DNA from: Balaenoptera acutorostrata
Taxonomy: Eukaryota; Chordata; Mammalia; Artiodactyla; Balaenopteridae
Assembly: GCF_949987535.1 (NCBI RefSeq)
Contig: NC_080082.1
Location: 27,569,164-27,633,163, forward strand
Length of the DNA: 64,000 bases
Direction of reading: 5' to 3'
Under the pieces are notes generated by a model. It was not told the DNA's origin and searched no databases. It was given only the letters and a program-made list of their open reading frames with translations. The translations under genes and the position numbers were made by a program. Positions 23,003 through 35,400 of the stretch are shown here, in pieces (position 1 is the stretch's first letter; each line of letters starts with the position of its first letter).

Positions 23003-23875
23003 GAAGATTTAAAACATTCTATGGATGATCTCTTTCATGAAAAACTTGCAAATCCAATACAGGTATCTGAAAATAAAATTTCCAAATCATGGCATGACAC
23101 CATTAAAATATTTTTGTCATTTTCAAACAAGCACAATGACCTCTTTGGTATATAAGTTATAGATTTTTTTTTCTAGAATGAGGGCATTATAATGCTTTCT
23201 TGAATTTAAAATTCCTGCTTTTTTTTTTTCCTAAGCAGAGAAGATATCTAAATGGCAAAAGCCTGATTCAAAGTTATGCTCTTCATAGTAGACATCATAC
23301 CATGATTGGGAAGGCTTCAGTGAGCGACATTAATGAAAAATAACTCAAAAAGAAGGCAGCATGAGCTAGCAACAAAATTCCTGTTCAAGAGACCTTGTAG
23401 GATGTTCTCTCGGTATAGTAGAAAAGTCACCCCAAGCAGGTGAGCAATAACTATGACATATTTGGGTGAGTAGATATTTTGCTTAACAATTCAACAAACC
23501 AGGGATGAGTAGGAAGCAATGCTTGGAAAATGGGTGGTACATAAATGAAGAAATGCTTGATATTTTTTGTCCTGTCAATTTCACAAGAGATTTCTGAAGT
23601 GTGGTAAAGCTCTTATTGGCATGTTTAAAAAACATTTTCCAAAGCTGCAATGGGACATGAAGAAATATCTTCCAGAGGGAAAAGAAACCAAGCGGACTAG
23701 AAATCCAACCATCACTATCTCTCAGAATGAGACTTTCAACTTTCCAGAAGAAAATTTCAACTCCCCAGGTTTTGAGCATGGTGGGCAGGCCCCTGAGCAC
23801 CAGAGAACAGTCATCAGTGAAAAAAATCTCTCCGTGATTTTAGAGTCCACGTTCAATCTGAATACACTGAACTGA
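23003..23875 (+). other. Coding-like blocks of unknown origin
   Basis: Three separated open stretches read like protein. 23003-23155 (50 codons, containing EDLKHSMDDLFHEKLANPIQ) follows a TTTCTAG acceptor-like string. 23239-23343 (34 codons, containing RRYLNGKSLIQSYALHSRHH) follows a T-tract and GCAG. 23561-23875 (over 100 codons, containing LIGMFKKHFPKLQWDMKKYL and ending LESTFNLNTLN) closes with TGA. An AATAAA lies 75 bp on, at 23951. Stops separate the blocks, so no single gene can be read through. It may be a dead gene, a retrocopy or chance. I do not recognise the protein. Confidence 0.3.
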
Positions 23876-24499
23876 ATAGCTGACGGAGCCCCCAGAACAT
23901 GCTGCGATTTCAGACGTCCTTTGAGAGTTAGGATTTTCTAACTTAATGTAAATAAAGAGTAAAAATAGAAAGTGACAGGTTGAAAAACTACATATGTTTC
24001 ATGCTGTCACTGTCCTGGATATGGAGCCCTTGGTGTAAGAGTGAAAATGAATTTCCTCTCAAAGATATAAAATAAAAATTTTATTATTATTAATCTTAAA
24101 GAATTAAATAATTATTTAAAACGTTGTGATGAAGTTTTTAAAAATTTACCTAAAGTTGGCAGTCTGTACTAAGTGGCCCAGAGAGGATGAAAATTTGAGG
24201 CCCACCGTCTGTAAGGTCTGCTGGGCCCCTGCAGGATTCTGAGCCTTTCTTATCGTGGGTTATGCTAGATCCTTCCTGTGAGGAGACAGAGTGTTTCTGG
24301 TGGTTTGCGCATGACCTCTTTTCATGAAGAAATTTAAAGAGGAATCTGGAGAGAGTCAGGGTCTTGGGCACTAACCTCAGCATCTCCATTCTTCAAGAGC
24401 GGACTTTGACTTGGCCCCAATCACTGTTTCTACTTCCGTCCCCTATAAAGGTAGCACGTGGTCCAGGCTGAGAAATGCAGACTTGGAGATCGGTGACCC
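23876..24499. other. Intergenic, nothing recognised
   Basis: AT-rich to about 24150, then unique sequence. An AATAAA is present at 23951. No gene is supported. Confidence 0.45.
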
Positions 24500-24690
24500 T
24501 GGAGTTGGAAGGATCTGGGTTGGAATCCTGCCCACGTTTTCCAGGTGTTCGGCTTTAGGGAAGTGACTTTCCCACCCTGAGGCACTCTGTTTCCAACTGG
24601 AAACTTGGGTAATTCCCTCATCCTGGCACAGTGATTGTGAATCCTGAATGAGAAAATGTGAAAGCTCTTTGAGACCTGCAATGTGGAGCA
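24500..24690 (+). mobile_element. MIR SINE fragment
   Basis: CCCTGGAGTTGGAAGGATCTGGGTTGGAATCC...GGGAAGTGACTTTCCCACCCTGAGGCACTCTGTTTCC...GTGAATCCTGAATGAGAAAATGTGAAAGC follows the MIR layout in sense. Confidence 0.65.
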
Positions 24691-26373
24691 TACTGAAAGA
24701 TCAACAGCTCCCATCTCTCCCACTGCCAAAAATCTTACTGATTCCATTCTCCCAGCAGAAGCCAAGCCCTGCTCGGTGCTGGAGGTGATAGAGGCTAGCG
24801 AGGCACACACGGGATGGGCGTCAGGGAAACCGTGAGGGGAAGGAGATAGTGGCTCCTCTCTAATCAGGCTTCGCTCTCTATCCAGCCATCCTTCACCCAT
24901 CAGCCATTCATCTGTCTGTCCAATAAGTGCCATTTACGCACCTGCGCCAGCAGCCTGCGAGCCCGCTGGTTCCGTGGAGTTACCTCTCACCACAACGTTC
25001 TCAACACTTTCCTGAAGTCCTGGCATTTGTGCTGAAGCCAGAGCTGTTCGTAGCGGCCAGAGTGCAGATCCATCTGGCCCGGTGGTCTGGCAGGGCCCTT
25101 CTGGGAGCTCCACGTGGACCCACAAGCCGTGGGAGCTAAAGAAAACTGGGCTGAGCCTCCAGGAAACCACAGAGGGAGTGTAAGAATGTTGTCGGGGATT
25201 GGAAAAACCAAACCCACCCAAGTCGTGGGCTTCCTCCGTCCAGTCAGACAAACTCATGTAGACACAGGGCAGGTGCTGAGGAGGCAGACAGACCACGGCC
25301 ACGACTGGACCAGACTCTGTGATCTAGCGAAAGGGATGCCATCTCAGCCAGACTCGGGGAGAGCCAGGCTTCCAGAATAGCCCTGCCAAGTTTAGGAAAC
25401 AGGCAGGCTTTTCATCGCAGCTCCTCCTGCGTCCCCATGTCCAGACGTTTGCTTGGTGACACCATGGTAACTATGATGCCACAATGGAACATTCTTCCCA
25501 AGGTGGTAGCAGGATCCCTCTGTTGAGCTCTGCGGTGTAAGATCAGGGTGAGTTCATTTCTCCTTTAGCAGGAGCAGTTCACGGAAGAACTCTGAGAACC
25601 ATCCTGACGACAAGAAACACTTGGTGTCATGAGCAGAACATGGTGACTGAGGACGGCATGCGCGGGTTCCTTAGGCTCTTGTGCGTTGTCTGAGGCGAGG
25701 GTAGGCCTGGTGGTGGGGCTGGTGGAGGAGCGCGCCTGGGCTTTGAATTCCAGCTCCACCACTCGGCAGCTGTGTGACCTTGGGTGGGATTCTCAATGTC
25801 TCTGAGTATCAGTTTCTGAATCTGTAAAATGGGAATGATGATAGTGTCCACCTCACAGGGTGACTGTGTGAATGAACTGGGTGACATGCTGGGGCAGTTA
25901 CTATGTAAAAGGATGAGCTGCCACCAATTAGAAGAAATTCTAGTAGAGTTTAGCAGGAGGGGCAAAATCAGGGAAGGCTTTCACGGAACACCTGCTTTTT
26001 GCTTTCAGCAGCATTTTATGGCTACAGAGTTAAGGCTAGGGTTGAATTCCACGAGTCAAAAGATGACCCTTTTCTGAGACCCGGCTCTGTGGGAAAGCCG
26101 GAGACCCTGGATTGTGGAGAAAACTGACTGGCGTGGCCACCTTCTCTCGCTGGGCCGTCTTACGCGTCGCCGGCTGAATAGCGGGGCTGGGCAGCTGGTC
26201 CCTGCCTCTTTACTGCAGGGACCCAAAAAATAGGGATGTGACAGGTCTGTTTCCCATGTCCTGGAAGTTTTGTCAGTGGAAAGGAAAAGAGGCAGCGACT
26301 CTGACGCTGCGGTGAAATCACCACCCTGGGGAGGAGAGGAAAAGCCCATGCGTTTGCTGTTCTGTGTTCACAG
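24691..26373. other. PRSS54 upstream region
   Basis: Contains a MIR at 25725-25905. About 26130-26190 holds several CpGs (TTACGCGTCGCCGG) and could be part of the PRSS54 promoter or an untranslated first exon, but no core promoter element is clear. The stretch 26356-26373 is the polypyrimidine/CAG acceptor of the first coding exon, so at least one untranslated exon must lie further left; I could not locate it. Confidence 0.4.
25725..25905 (+). mobile_element. MIR SINE
   Basis: GGGCTTTGAATTCCAGCTCCACCACTCGGCAGCTGTGTGACCTTGGGTGGGATTCTCAATGTCTCTGAGTATCAGTTTC...GTAAAATGGGAATGATGATAG is a clear sense-strand MIR. Confidence 0.85.
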
Positions 26374-26465
26374 CTGCCCATGGTGTCTGCTGCGGCTCTC
26401 TCTGGGGATGGCAGCGATGAGAGGGACGCTCTTGGTGCTGTTCTACGTCTCCCATGCTTCTGCCA
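26374..26465 (+). CDS. PRSS54: PRSS54 exon with start codon and signal peptide
   Basis: The acceptor GTGTTCACAG ends at 26373 and the donor A|GTGAGT follows 26465. I place the start at ATG 26408 (MAAMRGTLLVLFYVSHASA) or the next in-frame ATG at 26417 (MRGTLLVLF), which matches the human MRGVLLVLL signal peptide. The human reference start corresponds to the ATG at 26380, reading MVSAAALSGDGSD here. One extra base between GDG and MRG puts that ATG out of frame, so it opens an upstream reading frame instead. The frame of the signal peptide is also open leftward to an ATG at 26270, but that lies in the intron. Confidence 0.85.
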
Positions 26466-29400
26466 GTGAGTGGGCTTCTCTCTTCCTTCCCAACTTTAGC
26501 TGATCGTGTGACATGGCAGGGGGAATCATCCCAGAAGAGGAAATGGTCCTTAATGTGCAGAGAGGGACTCAGGGGGGGTAGGTGACTCATGGCATTTTGC
26601 TCTGGGCAGCTTGCATTGGTGGTGGGAACCAGGGAGAGAGTGGGACGTGGGGCGTGGATGTAGGAAACTGTGGCTTCAGCAGCCTGGTGTCAGGCCTAGT
26701 CCTTGGTGAGAGTACGGTTAGGGAGACAAGCCTTAGGCTATGGAGAGGCCCCCTGAGCAGACGGGGTTGGCGTGAGGCCTGCCTCCCCACTCACAGCCCT
26801 GCCCTGCTCTTCCGGGGGCACATTCCCCCCGCTCCATCAGGTGGCAGACATCCTTCCTGAGACGGGGTGGGGGCCCCGAGATGCGTCTTATGCACTTGGG
26901 AACCGGGCCTTCCCTGTGTTTCTACTTCAGTATTGTTCCGATGAAGCCCTTTATCCTTAAACCTTATTGTTACCTCTAAACTGACCCCCAATTGCAGGGC
27001 CCGGCCCAGGAACAGGGAGGTGCCTGAGAGGCTGCCTGGCCTCAGTTGGCAGAAGTGGCAGCTGCAGTCCCCTCCCCGACCCCCAGGTTGTCCAGGACTA
27101 AAATTCTGGCCTGGAAAGGAGAGATGGAGGGGGGCACTTGACTAAAGCAGGCTCTGCCCCACCTTCTGCCACCCCAGCTGGCTCTCTCCTGTCTTCCTGG
27201 AGTTAGATGGGGGACAGGAGAGAGCTTCCCGTGCACGCACACACACACATGCACACGCCAAGAGGACCACCCCACCTTCCAGGCCTCCTCCGTCTCCTTG
27301 CAGCCCAAGGAGACAAAACACAGATAGGGCCTCTCTCCACTCTTAAAAAGCCTCAGGCAAGGGACCCGGGGCAAACATTTCATCTCTGAGGCAGATTTCC
27401 TCATTATATCCTGGCTGTTCAAGAGTTTTATAAGGACAAATGAATCAGCCAGCTAGAGCTTTGAAAAAGCAAAAGTCATCACAAACCTGTAGGTTCTTCG
27501 TGGGTTAGGAAGAGTTGGTTAGTGCCTCGTTCACCACAGATTGCCAATGTCCTGTGAAAAAAAAATGGAACTCTTGTCTTTGGTGACCCTGAAGCACTTG
27601 GTGGCCTTACAGACATCATCTTGCTAACAACCAGCTCTCGTCACTGTTTCAGCAAAGACTCCAAGTGTCAACTCATAGAGATGTTTGATCACATGATGCC
27701 CTAGCATGGCGAGGTCTGCTGTGGTCCTTTAATGACTATACTGAATGTTCAGTCAACTTCAGCATCATGGTTTGGAAACTCTCTGTCATTGATGCTCACC
27801 TCAGAGGTCACCTCCTGGGGGAAGCCCTCCCAGACTTCATGTTCTGGGCAGAATCCATGCCCCCTCCTCTGTATACTCCAGGCATTGTCCCTTGTGTCAC
27901 AAGTCTCTCTGAATGCTGCCACTCTCCAATGTGTCTGTCTCCCCTGTGCACTGTGACCTCCCCTGGGGCGGGGACAGGACCCTGAAATCCTTCCCTGCCA
28001 GCCCAGCCCCTAACTCAGCAGGGCTGCATGTACGGTTGGATGAATGGCTGAAAAAGAAGCCACCAATGACCTGACTTTTTCAGCTGGTGCTACCCACCAT
28101 GTGACACACAGAACCCAGGGCCACCGATTTAGGAAAAAAGCACTGGGTACTCATGCAGTGGCTACCAGAGCAGTGGTTTACATGGGGAAAAAATGGAATT
28201 GTCCACTGGGCTTAGCATTATCAGTCATGGGGACACAACACTCCTCTTGTGACAGGCGTGTGTTACCCCACCTCTCATAAAAGGAAACTGAGGCCCAGAC
28301 AGAGGAGTGGCTCTCCCCAAGTCTCAACACATAGGGGCCAACTGGACTTGGGACACTGTGTCCAGGGACTTCCTGAAACACTAGTGGTTCTCAACCCCAA
28401 GTACACATTGGAATCTACCCTGGGGAGCTTTTGGAAAACATCAATGCCCAGGCTTCATCTCCAGGGGTCCGGGAGGGGCCGGGCAGCCGGCGGATGAAAT
28501 GTTCAGTCAGCTTGAGAATCCCTATACTCCACTCTGCATAGGCGAGGATGAGAAGGGCACCCCTGGTCCACTAAGGAGGCCGGGCACAGGGACTCATCGG
28601 GACAGGGCTCATGGACTAGGGAGGGAGACCCACCAAGGGTCTTTTATGGGGAAGAAGACCCACTAGGAAAATAAACGTGGGTGGTAGAGTTAGTGGTGAC
28701 CAAGATAGAGAGCCAGAAAAAGCGGGGAACCAGCAGAAGAGCGAGCGGGTCCTGGGGTCTGGTGCAGCGGCCGCAGCCCCAGGCCTCCAGCTCCTTTCCC
28801 CTGCACAACCCCCTGCAGCTTGCGGCATCCAGAAAAGCAACCCTGTGGAAACTTCCGAGGAGGGTCTGGTGGAAGACGAGGAGTTCCCGTGGGTGGTGTC
28901 GCTGCAGGATGTCCAGTATACCCACCTGGCCTTCGGCAGCGTCCTCAGTGAGTTCTGGATCCTCAGCATCGCATCCGCCTTGCAGAACAGGCCAGTACCC
29001 CTCCTGTGGAGTCTACGCGGCCCACCGAGGCGGAGTGGCGGGGGGAGGTCTGTTTCCTGCTCAGCTTGGGGAGGCCTGGAAGGTGGATGCCCAGTGACAG
29101 GGCAACAGGGCTTTTTACCAGCGCAGCGCTCGCTGTGAGTTTGGGGCTCCTGAGGTCACCAGTCGCCAAGGTTGGCGCAGTCTGTGTCTCCTCTGCTGTG
29201 AGGACTGCCAGCTGCACAACTGCAAAGTGAAACGCTTGTTTCTCCATCTTCTACAGGAAGGATATTTATTCCCATTTTATTACAATCACAAAGGCACTAA
29301 CTTTTTTTTTTTGACACTTTTTTTTTAAAATTTTTTTAAACATCTTTATTGGAGAGGCACTGACTCTTGATACTAGAGGTCCCTATTGCTTATCTTGTTA

Positions 29401-32400
29401 AGTGAATGGATAGGAGCCCTTACCTTAACACACTTACCTCAGGCCTTAACAATGTGACTGCCACAAATACATGCAGGTAGAGAAAAGACTTGAAGGAAAT
29501 ACGCAAACACTTGAGGAGTGCCCATCTCTGGATGCTCAGAATGCATGTGATTTGTTTTCTTCTTTGAACTTCTCTATATTCTCCAAATTTTTTACAATAA
29601 ATGGGCATTCTCTTAAACCAGAAAAAGAAAAAAAACCTATACATGCTATTAAAGGAATAACTTTTTTTGGTAAAACATCTCACTTTCTGACCCAACGATT
29701 TCACTTTTGGGTATCAACATTAAGGAAATAATTTCAACCACTGGAAAAGTTTTATGCACAAAGTTGTTCATAGGATGATTAATTACACACAAAACACTGG
29801 AAGTGTAATGTCTGATTATCATGGATAAGTAAATTATGATATAGTTACTATTTTATAGTTTATAATACGTTATATATGATACATAGTATATAACTTCTAT
29901 ATATAATTACATATAGATCTATCTATTCAATATATTATCTAGATATATATTATATGTGATATATACTATATATAGTATATATTATACAGTATATAATATA
30001 TACTATATATAGTATACATACTATATATTATAATTTATAATTATAATTTATAAATATATAGTATACTATATAATTTATAGTATATATACTATTTATACAT
30101 TATATATTATATATACACATATAGAGTATGGGGGGAGAGAATATAATTACTATAACTGGCCAAATACATTATAGTGTAAGCCCTTGATGAGATATTGTGC
30201 AATTGCTGAATTTTTTAACATATGACTTGTATTTTTTAATTAAAAATACATGTATTGAAATGAAAATACATGTAATACTGTGATGTTCATGAGGAACCAA
30301 AGGGTGTATAATGAAAATCAGCTCCTCCCCTTCCCTGCCCTTCAGTCATCATTTCCCTCCCTTGAGCCATTTCTGTCACCAGTTTCTTGGGTGTTCTTCC
30401 TGAAACACTCCATGCAGTCATGGATATCTATATACCTATAGGTCTATCTATATTGACTCATATCTATTGACAGAGAGAGAATTTTCTTTCTCCCCTGTAT
30501 TAATCTGCTGGGGCTGCCACAATGAAATACTACAGACAGGGTGGCTTAGACAATAGAAATTTATTTCTTACCGTTCCAGAGGCCTGGAAGTCCAAGATCA
30601 AGGTGTCAGCAGGGTTGGTTTCTCCCGAGGACTCACTCCTTGGTGTGTGGACAGCCACCTTCTCCTTATGTTCTCCCATGGCCTTTCCTCTGTGTGCACA
30701 CATTCTTGCTGTCTCTTCTTCTTATAAGGACACCAGTCCTGTTGGATTAGGGCCCCACCCTATGGACTCATTTAACCTTAATTACCTCCTTAAAGGCCCT
30801 ATCTCCAAACACATTCACACTGGGGGTTAGGGCTTCACCTATGAATATGGGGGGACACAATTCAGTCCATACACCCGCCAATACAACTAGTAACACACAC
30901 CATATACATTATTCCACTCTTAGCTTTTTTCACTCTGTCATGAATGTTGGGTGATCCTTTCTTATCGATACATAGAAAGTTACCTCATTATATGCATCAG
31001 TTAGCTGCCCAGTATCCCATATGGATGTACCATAACTACACAGTCCTCTAATAATGGAAATTTGGGTTGTTTCCAATCTTCACTAGTAGCAAAAAATGCT
31101 GCAGTAGATACACTTGTACACATTATTTCACATACATGGAAGTATATTGTTGCACGAATAACCTAAGAGTGGAAAAACTGGACTAAATCTTGATAGCTGT
31201 TGCCAACCAGCCCTCCAGAGAGGTTCTGTTTTCTATGTAGTGTTTTCATTACTGCTATTTTCTATCTGGTCTGCTGTTTTGGTTTTGATTTCCTCTCTGA
31301 CTCTGGGTTTTATTAAAGACCATTTAAAAATATCCAGGTGATAGGGTGTTTTGTTTTGTATTTTAACATGATTTAAGTTTGAGTTAGACTGCATGGTGAT
31401 CTATTAAGGAATTTGTTGATGTTATCTTTGTGGTCTACTATGTGGTCCATATGAATATTTTCCACAGGTAAATTAAAGAGCTCATTTTCTGTCCTTGGAG
31501 TACAATTTAATGTATAAAATTGGGGCAGGGAGTCTACTTGATCTATCCTAGGCTGACTGAGGTGAATTACAAACTTCTGGCTTTTCCTCCTCCTATTTCC
31601 TGGAATTTAATTCATGAACATTGTATCACTTGCTGCAGATATTTATAAATGAACTCTTCACTGTAGACTGAATTCCTTATCATCATGAAAAGCCTTTCTT
31701 TGTCTTGTTGCACGCTCTTCTGCTCTGGTGTTCAGAATGAAGCTCCTGCTTTTTGTTTTTATTTTAGACTGTTCTGTTTTTATTGCTTCCTGTTTTTCTT
31801 TTCATTATATGGCTTTGTTTTGTATGTCTCTTCTGACAAATTTGGAAAGTTTGAACTTGTGTTCTCGTGGTCATCTTAGAATTATAATTTCATGGAAGAC
31901 ACACAAATCTTCTGTTTCTCTCTGGATAGTCCTCTCTAGATTCTACTGTGGCTGATGCCAGAATTCCTGTCTTTTCACTTCTTCCCTCATTCTTCATGAC
32001 CACCCAATTTTGATAGGTTATTTATGTACTTTAATGTTTACCTTGATTCTTATATATATTTGTACACCCTTGTTATTTCATATATTAGCTATAAATAAAT
32101 AATAGTTTAGACTCCCATAAAAGATGAGAAAATTGGTGTATACACCTACCTCTGCTGGTTTACACCACTATTCCAATCTATAACTTTAAAAGTTTCTCTT
32201 TTAATTTTAGACCCATATAATGAATTCCACACTTACTGACCGTCCCTTTGCTGGATTTTTTCCATTCAACACTGGAATTGGCTAAAATTTGTCTTCAAGT
32301 AGTTTCTTTTCCTTTTTTTTTTTTTTTTTTGGCCACGTTGCACAGCATGCGGGCTCTTAGTTCCCCGACCAGGAATCGACTGTGTGCCCCTTGCAGTGGA

Positions 32401-35400
32401 AGTGCAGAGTCCTAACTACTGGACCGCCAGGGAAGTCCCTCCAAGTAGTTTCTTAAAGGGTTCTCAAGAACCCTATTTCCTCGAGTTTTACATATTCAGA
32501 AATGTTGTGCTGCCCTTAAATCTGAACGACCACTTAAGTGTGGAATTCATGGATCATGCCTGCTTCCATTTGAAGAATTAACAGGTATTCTCACCCTCAC
32601 CACACCTTGGCTTCTGGTATTAAATCTTGCTGTGGAGAAGTCTGAAGCCATTCTGATTTTTTCCTCTGTAGGTGGGAGATCACACATCCTAGTATTCCCT
32701 GCGAGAGGCCTAGTTTACACCTGTTACCCTATTGTTAGCATCTCCTTTCACTCTCACAAGTTCCCCAGCTTAGGCAATAAATTAGAGGACAAACTTAAGA
32801 TGACTTAATCTGTTTTGTGTGGATGCCCAAGGATTCCTTCTTTGTCACTGAAGTCCAGCAACTTTACTAGCCATGCTGGATCTCTCCCATTTGCCCCTCC
32901 AGACCCACTCGCTACTCTTTTCCACTCTGCTGGGTCCCAGGAGGCTGACTTGTGTGGGTTACACCAATGGGCGCTCTTGCCTTCTGGGTTCCAGCTGGGT
33001 TTGGCCAAAGGGAGCACTGGCAAGAGATGAGAGGGAGGAAGGAAGTGAGGTCAGGTATTCCCCTGACAGGTACTGCAGACTGGATGCCTCCTCCAGCCAA
33101 GGGACCCACTCCCCATAGCTCTGTCTGACCACTCCCTCCCACCAACACCCTGTTGTTGCCTCAGCAGAAAGCTGCATATGCCACCAGGAACCCAGCATAC
33201 TGCACTAGTCTCTGTGATTTCCCTACATCCTGCGAGACCTTTGTAAAGAGTCCCTTTATTAAACTTTCCTCAGTTTACCTTATTTGAGTGTGTCATCTGT
33301 TTCCGGCTGGGAGCTGACAAGGGTACGTCTCAGTGTTGATCATTCTGTATTGATTTTTCCCTAGGATATGGAGTACGCTTCCACACTGTAGACACACGAG
33401 TCTTATTTCTGGAAAACTTTCTTGGCTTCTCAAGATTCCCTTGCTCTCTCTCCAGGAAGGACGCTGTTGCTATAGTTGGTATAGCTAAGATGGATGCAAA
33501 ACTGATTGTTCACAAAGAATATCCAGTCAACACCATCATCATCCATGAGGACTTTGATAATAAAACAATGAAAAATAACATAGCCCTCCTGAAGACAGAC
33601 ACGGCGATGCAGTTCAACAACCTGGTCCGGCCCATCTGCTTCCTCGGCAGAAAGTTGCAGATGCCACCAGCCTTGCAGAACTGCTGGGTGGCAGGATGGA
33701 ATCCCACATCTGCAGTTAATGCCTTCCTTCTCCTAGAGGGGGCTGTGTGTGTGCTAGCAGTGGGGGTGACTGGGATGAACCATTCTAGGGCTTAGCTCAG
33801 TAATTCAGGTGGCCTGAGGTTCTAGAGCTGGGCTGGAACCCTCACTTGATCCGTCAAGATTCCCAGCGCTTGCCCTCTTGAGACCATTCTTACATCTGGT
33901 CCTTTTTCTTCTATTCCTACACCAAAATTGGAAGTACATGGGCAGCAGGCAGCCTGAAATGAGTGCAAGGTTACCGAGGGGCCAGGGGACATTATTCCCT
34001 GAACCAGAGCTGACAGTCCTCTCGTCTGAGCCATCCTTGTTTTCTTTTATTTTTGGGAAACAAACAAGGAAATGCATTCATTCTCTGTAGATGTGGAGGA
34101 CGGGTGAACATTTTCTCTGCCTATTTTCACATTCAAGTTCAAAGCAAAGGTAGTTTTCAGTAAAAACTGAGACACAGGTTCGGATTTCTGTGAGGAAAAG
34201 GGGGTTTATCAGAACATTTCGTACTCACTCCCATCTGGATATGTGAGTTGTAGTTGCGTTGACTCGGGGGATGTCTTCTTGTGAATAATTCTCAGGCTCT
34301 CTGTTGTCCAGACAGGAAATCACATGACGATGAGTATCCTGAGGAAAATCTCCGTGAAGGACATCGACTTGTGTCCCTTAAACAAAATCGAGAAAACAGG
34401 ATGTGGCAATCACATAGAGATGGAAACTGATGCCGTCTGCTTGGTAAGAACGCGCTGGAACAGAAGCTACAGGCTGAGAGTAAGCAGTGGTAACTTCATG
34501 GGGGGCCTCAGGACTCCCCCTCGCTGGATTGTGAGCTCCGTGAGGGCAGGGACTGTCACCTGGGATTCATGGACGTCTCCAGGGCGAACAGCACTTGGCA
34601 GGTAGCAAGTGGTCGATAACAATCTGCCGAATGGACTAACCAGTCACCGTTTTCAGTGTGACATGACTAAGCATGGCTAAGTCACATGTTCTTTCATTAG
34701 CTAAAAGTTTGAAAGAGTGAGTCCAAACCACACATGCAGATATACGCTGAGCACGCCTACAGCGGGCGCTCGCTGTATTCGGCTTCTTTGGAACCCAGCC
34801 TGATGCTATTGTTCATCAGTTACCGGGTTTCTTTTTCCCTGTAAGAAGCCCTGCCCTCTACCTGAATGCGGGCTGTCCAGATGTGGCTGTCCTACTGCCT
34901 CAGGAAAATGTTCAGAATTCACAAACACCTGTCCAGGCCCCCTCATATCTGTATCTGGAAAAAGTGTGGCTTACCAGGGCCACACAGTTAATAAATCTTG
35001 AAGGCGAGAACTCAGGTCTGCCAGATTTCCAGGCAGAGTTTCCCTCCTCTACTCTAAAATTGTCTAAGACACTGATCAACCACTTTTGTCGAAGTAACCT
35101 TCAGGATTCCCTGATGGGGAAATTTTTTTTTCCCAGAGGATCTAGAGAAAGTTTTTTAGAGAAAAGGGGAAAAATACATATGTGCGGACAATTCTTTCTC
35201 AAAGTCATTTTATTGCAAAAGCATGAGGGACTGCCTTTCGTCAGGAAATAAGTTTGCCCTTCTAAAGCTGGTTCAATGTTTATCTAGTGTCTACATTGTA
35301 CTGGGCTCTCTGCCAGGTGGAGGATTGTAGAAGCTTCTTAAATTACAGAATGTGTTAAAATACAGTAGAAGACGTAGCTACTTAACAAAATCCTGCCATC

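Larger units (their letters stand above)
26466..28818 (+). other. PRSS54: PRSS54 intron 1
   Basis: A GT-AG intron of 2353 bp. It holds a (CA)n-like patch at 27235-27260, an L2 tail, a reverse MIR and a hAT fragment, listed separately. Nothing else was recognised. Confidence 0.8.
28991..33455 (+). other. PRSS54: PRSS54 intron 2 (GC-AG)
   Basis: A 4465-bp intron beginning GCCAGT and ending CTCTCCAG. It contains L1 fragments, the AT-palindrome tract, a MaLR LTR, a CHR SINE and an LTR-like segment, listed separately. A T-rich patch at 29300-29360 (CATCTTTATTGGAG) resembles the extreme end of a truncated L1. Confidence 0.75.

Noticed and set aside
24430..24933. 167-codon minus-strand frame upstream of PRSS54
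   Set aside because: It runs over an antisense MIR and has no domain or splice context.
1..26373. GINS3, the expected neighbour in human synteny
   Set aside because: No exon matching GINS3 was recognised; in human it lies tens of kilobases away, so it is probably outside the window.
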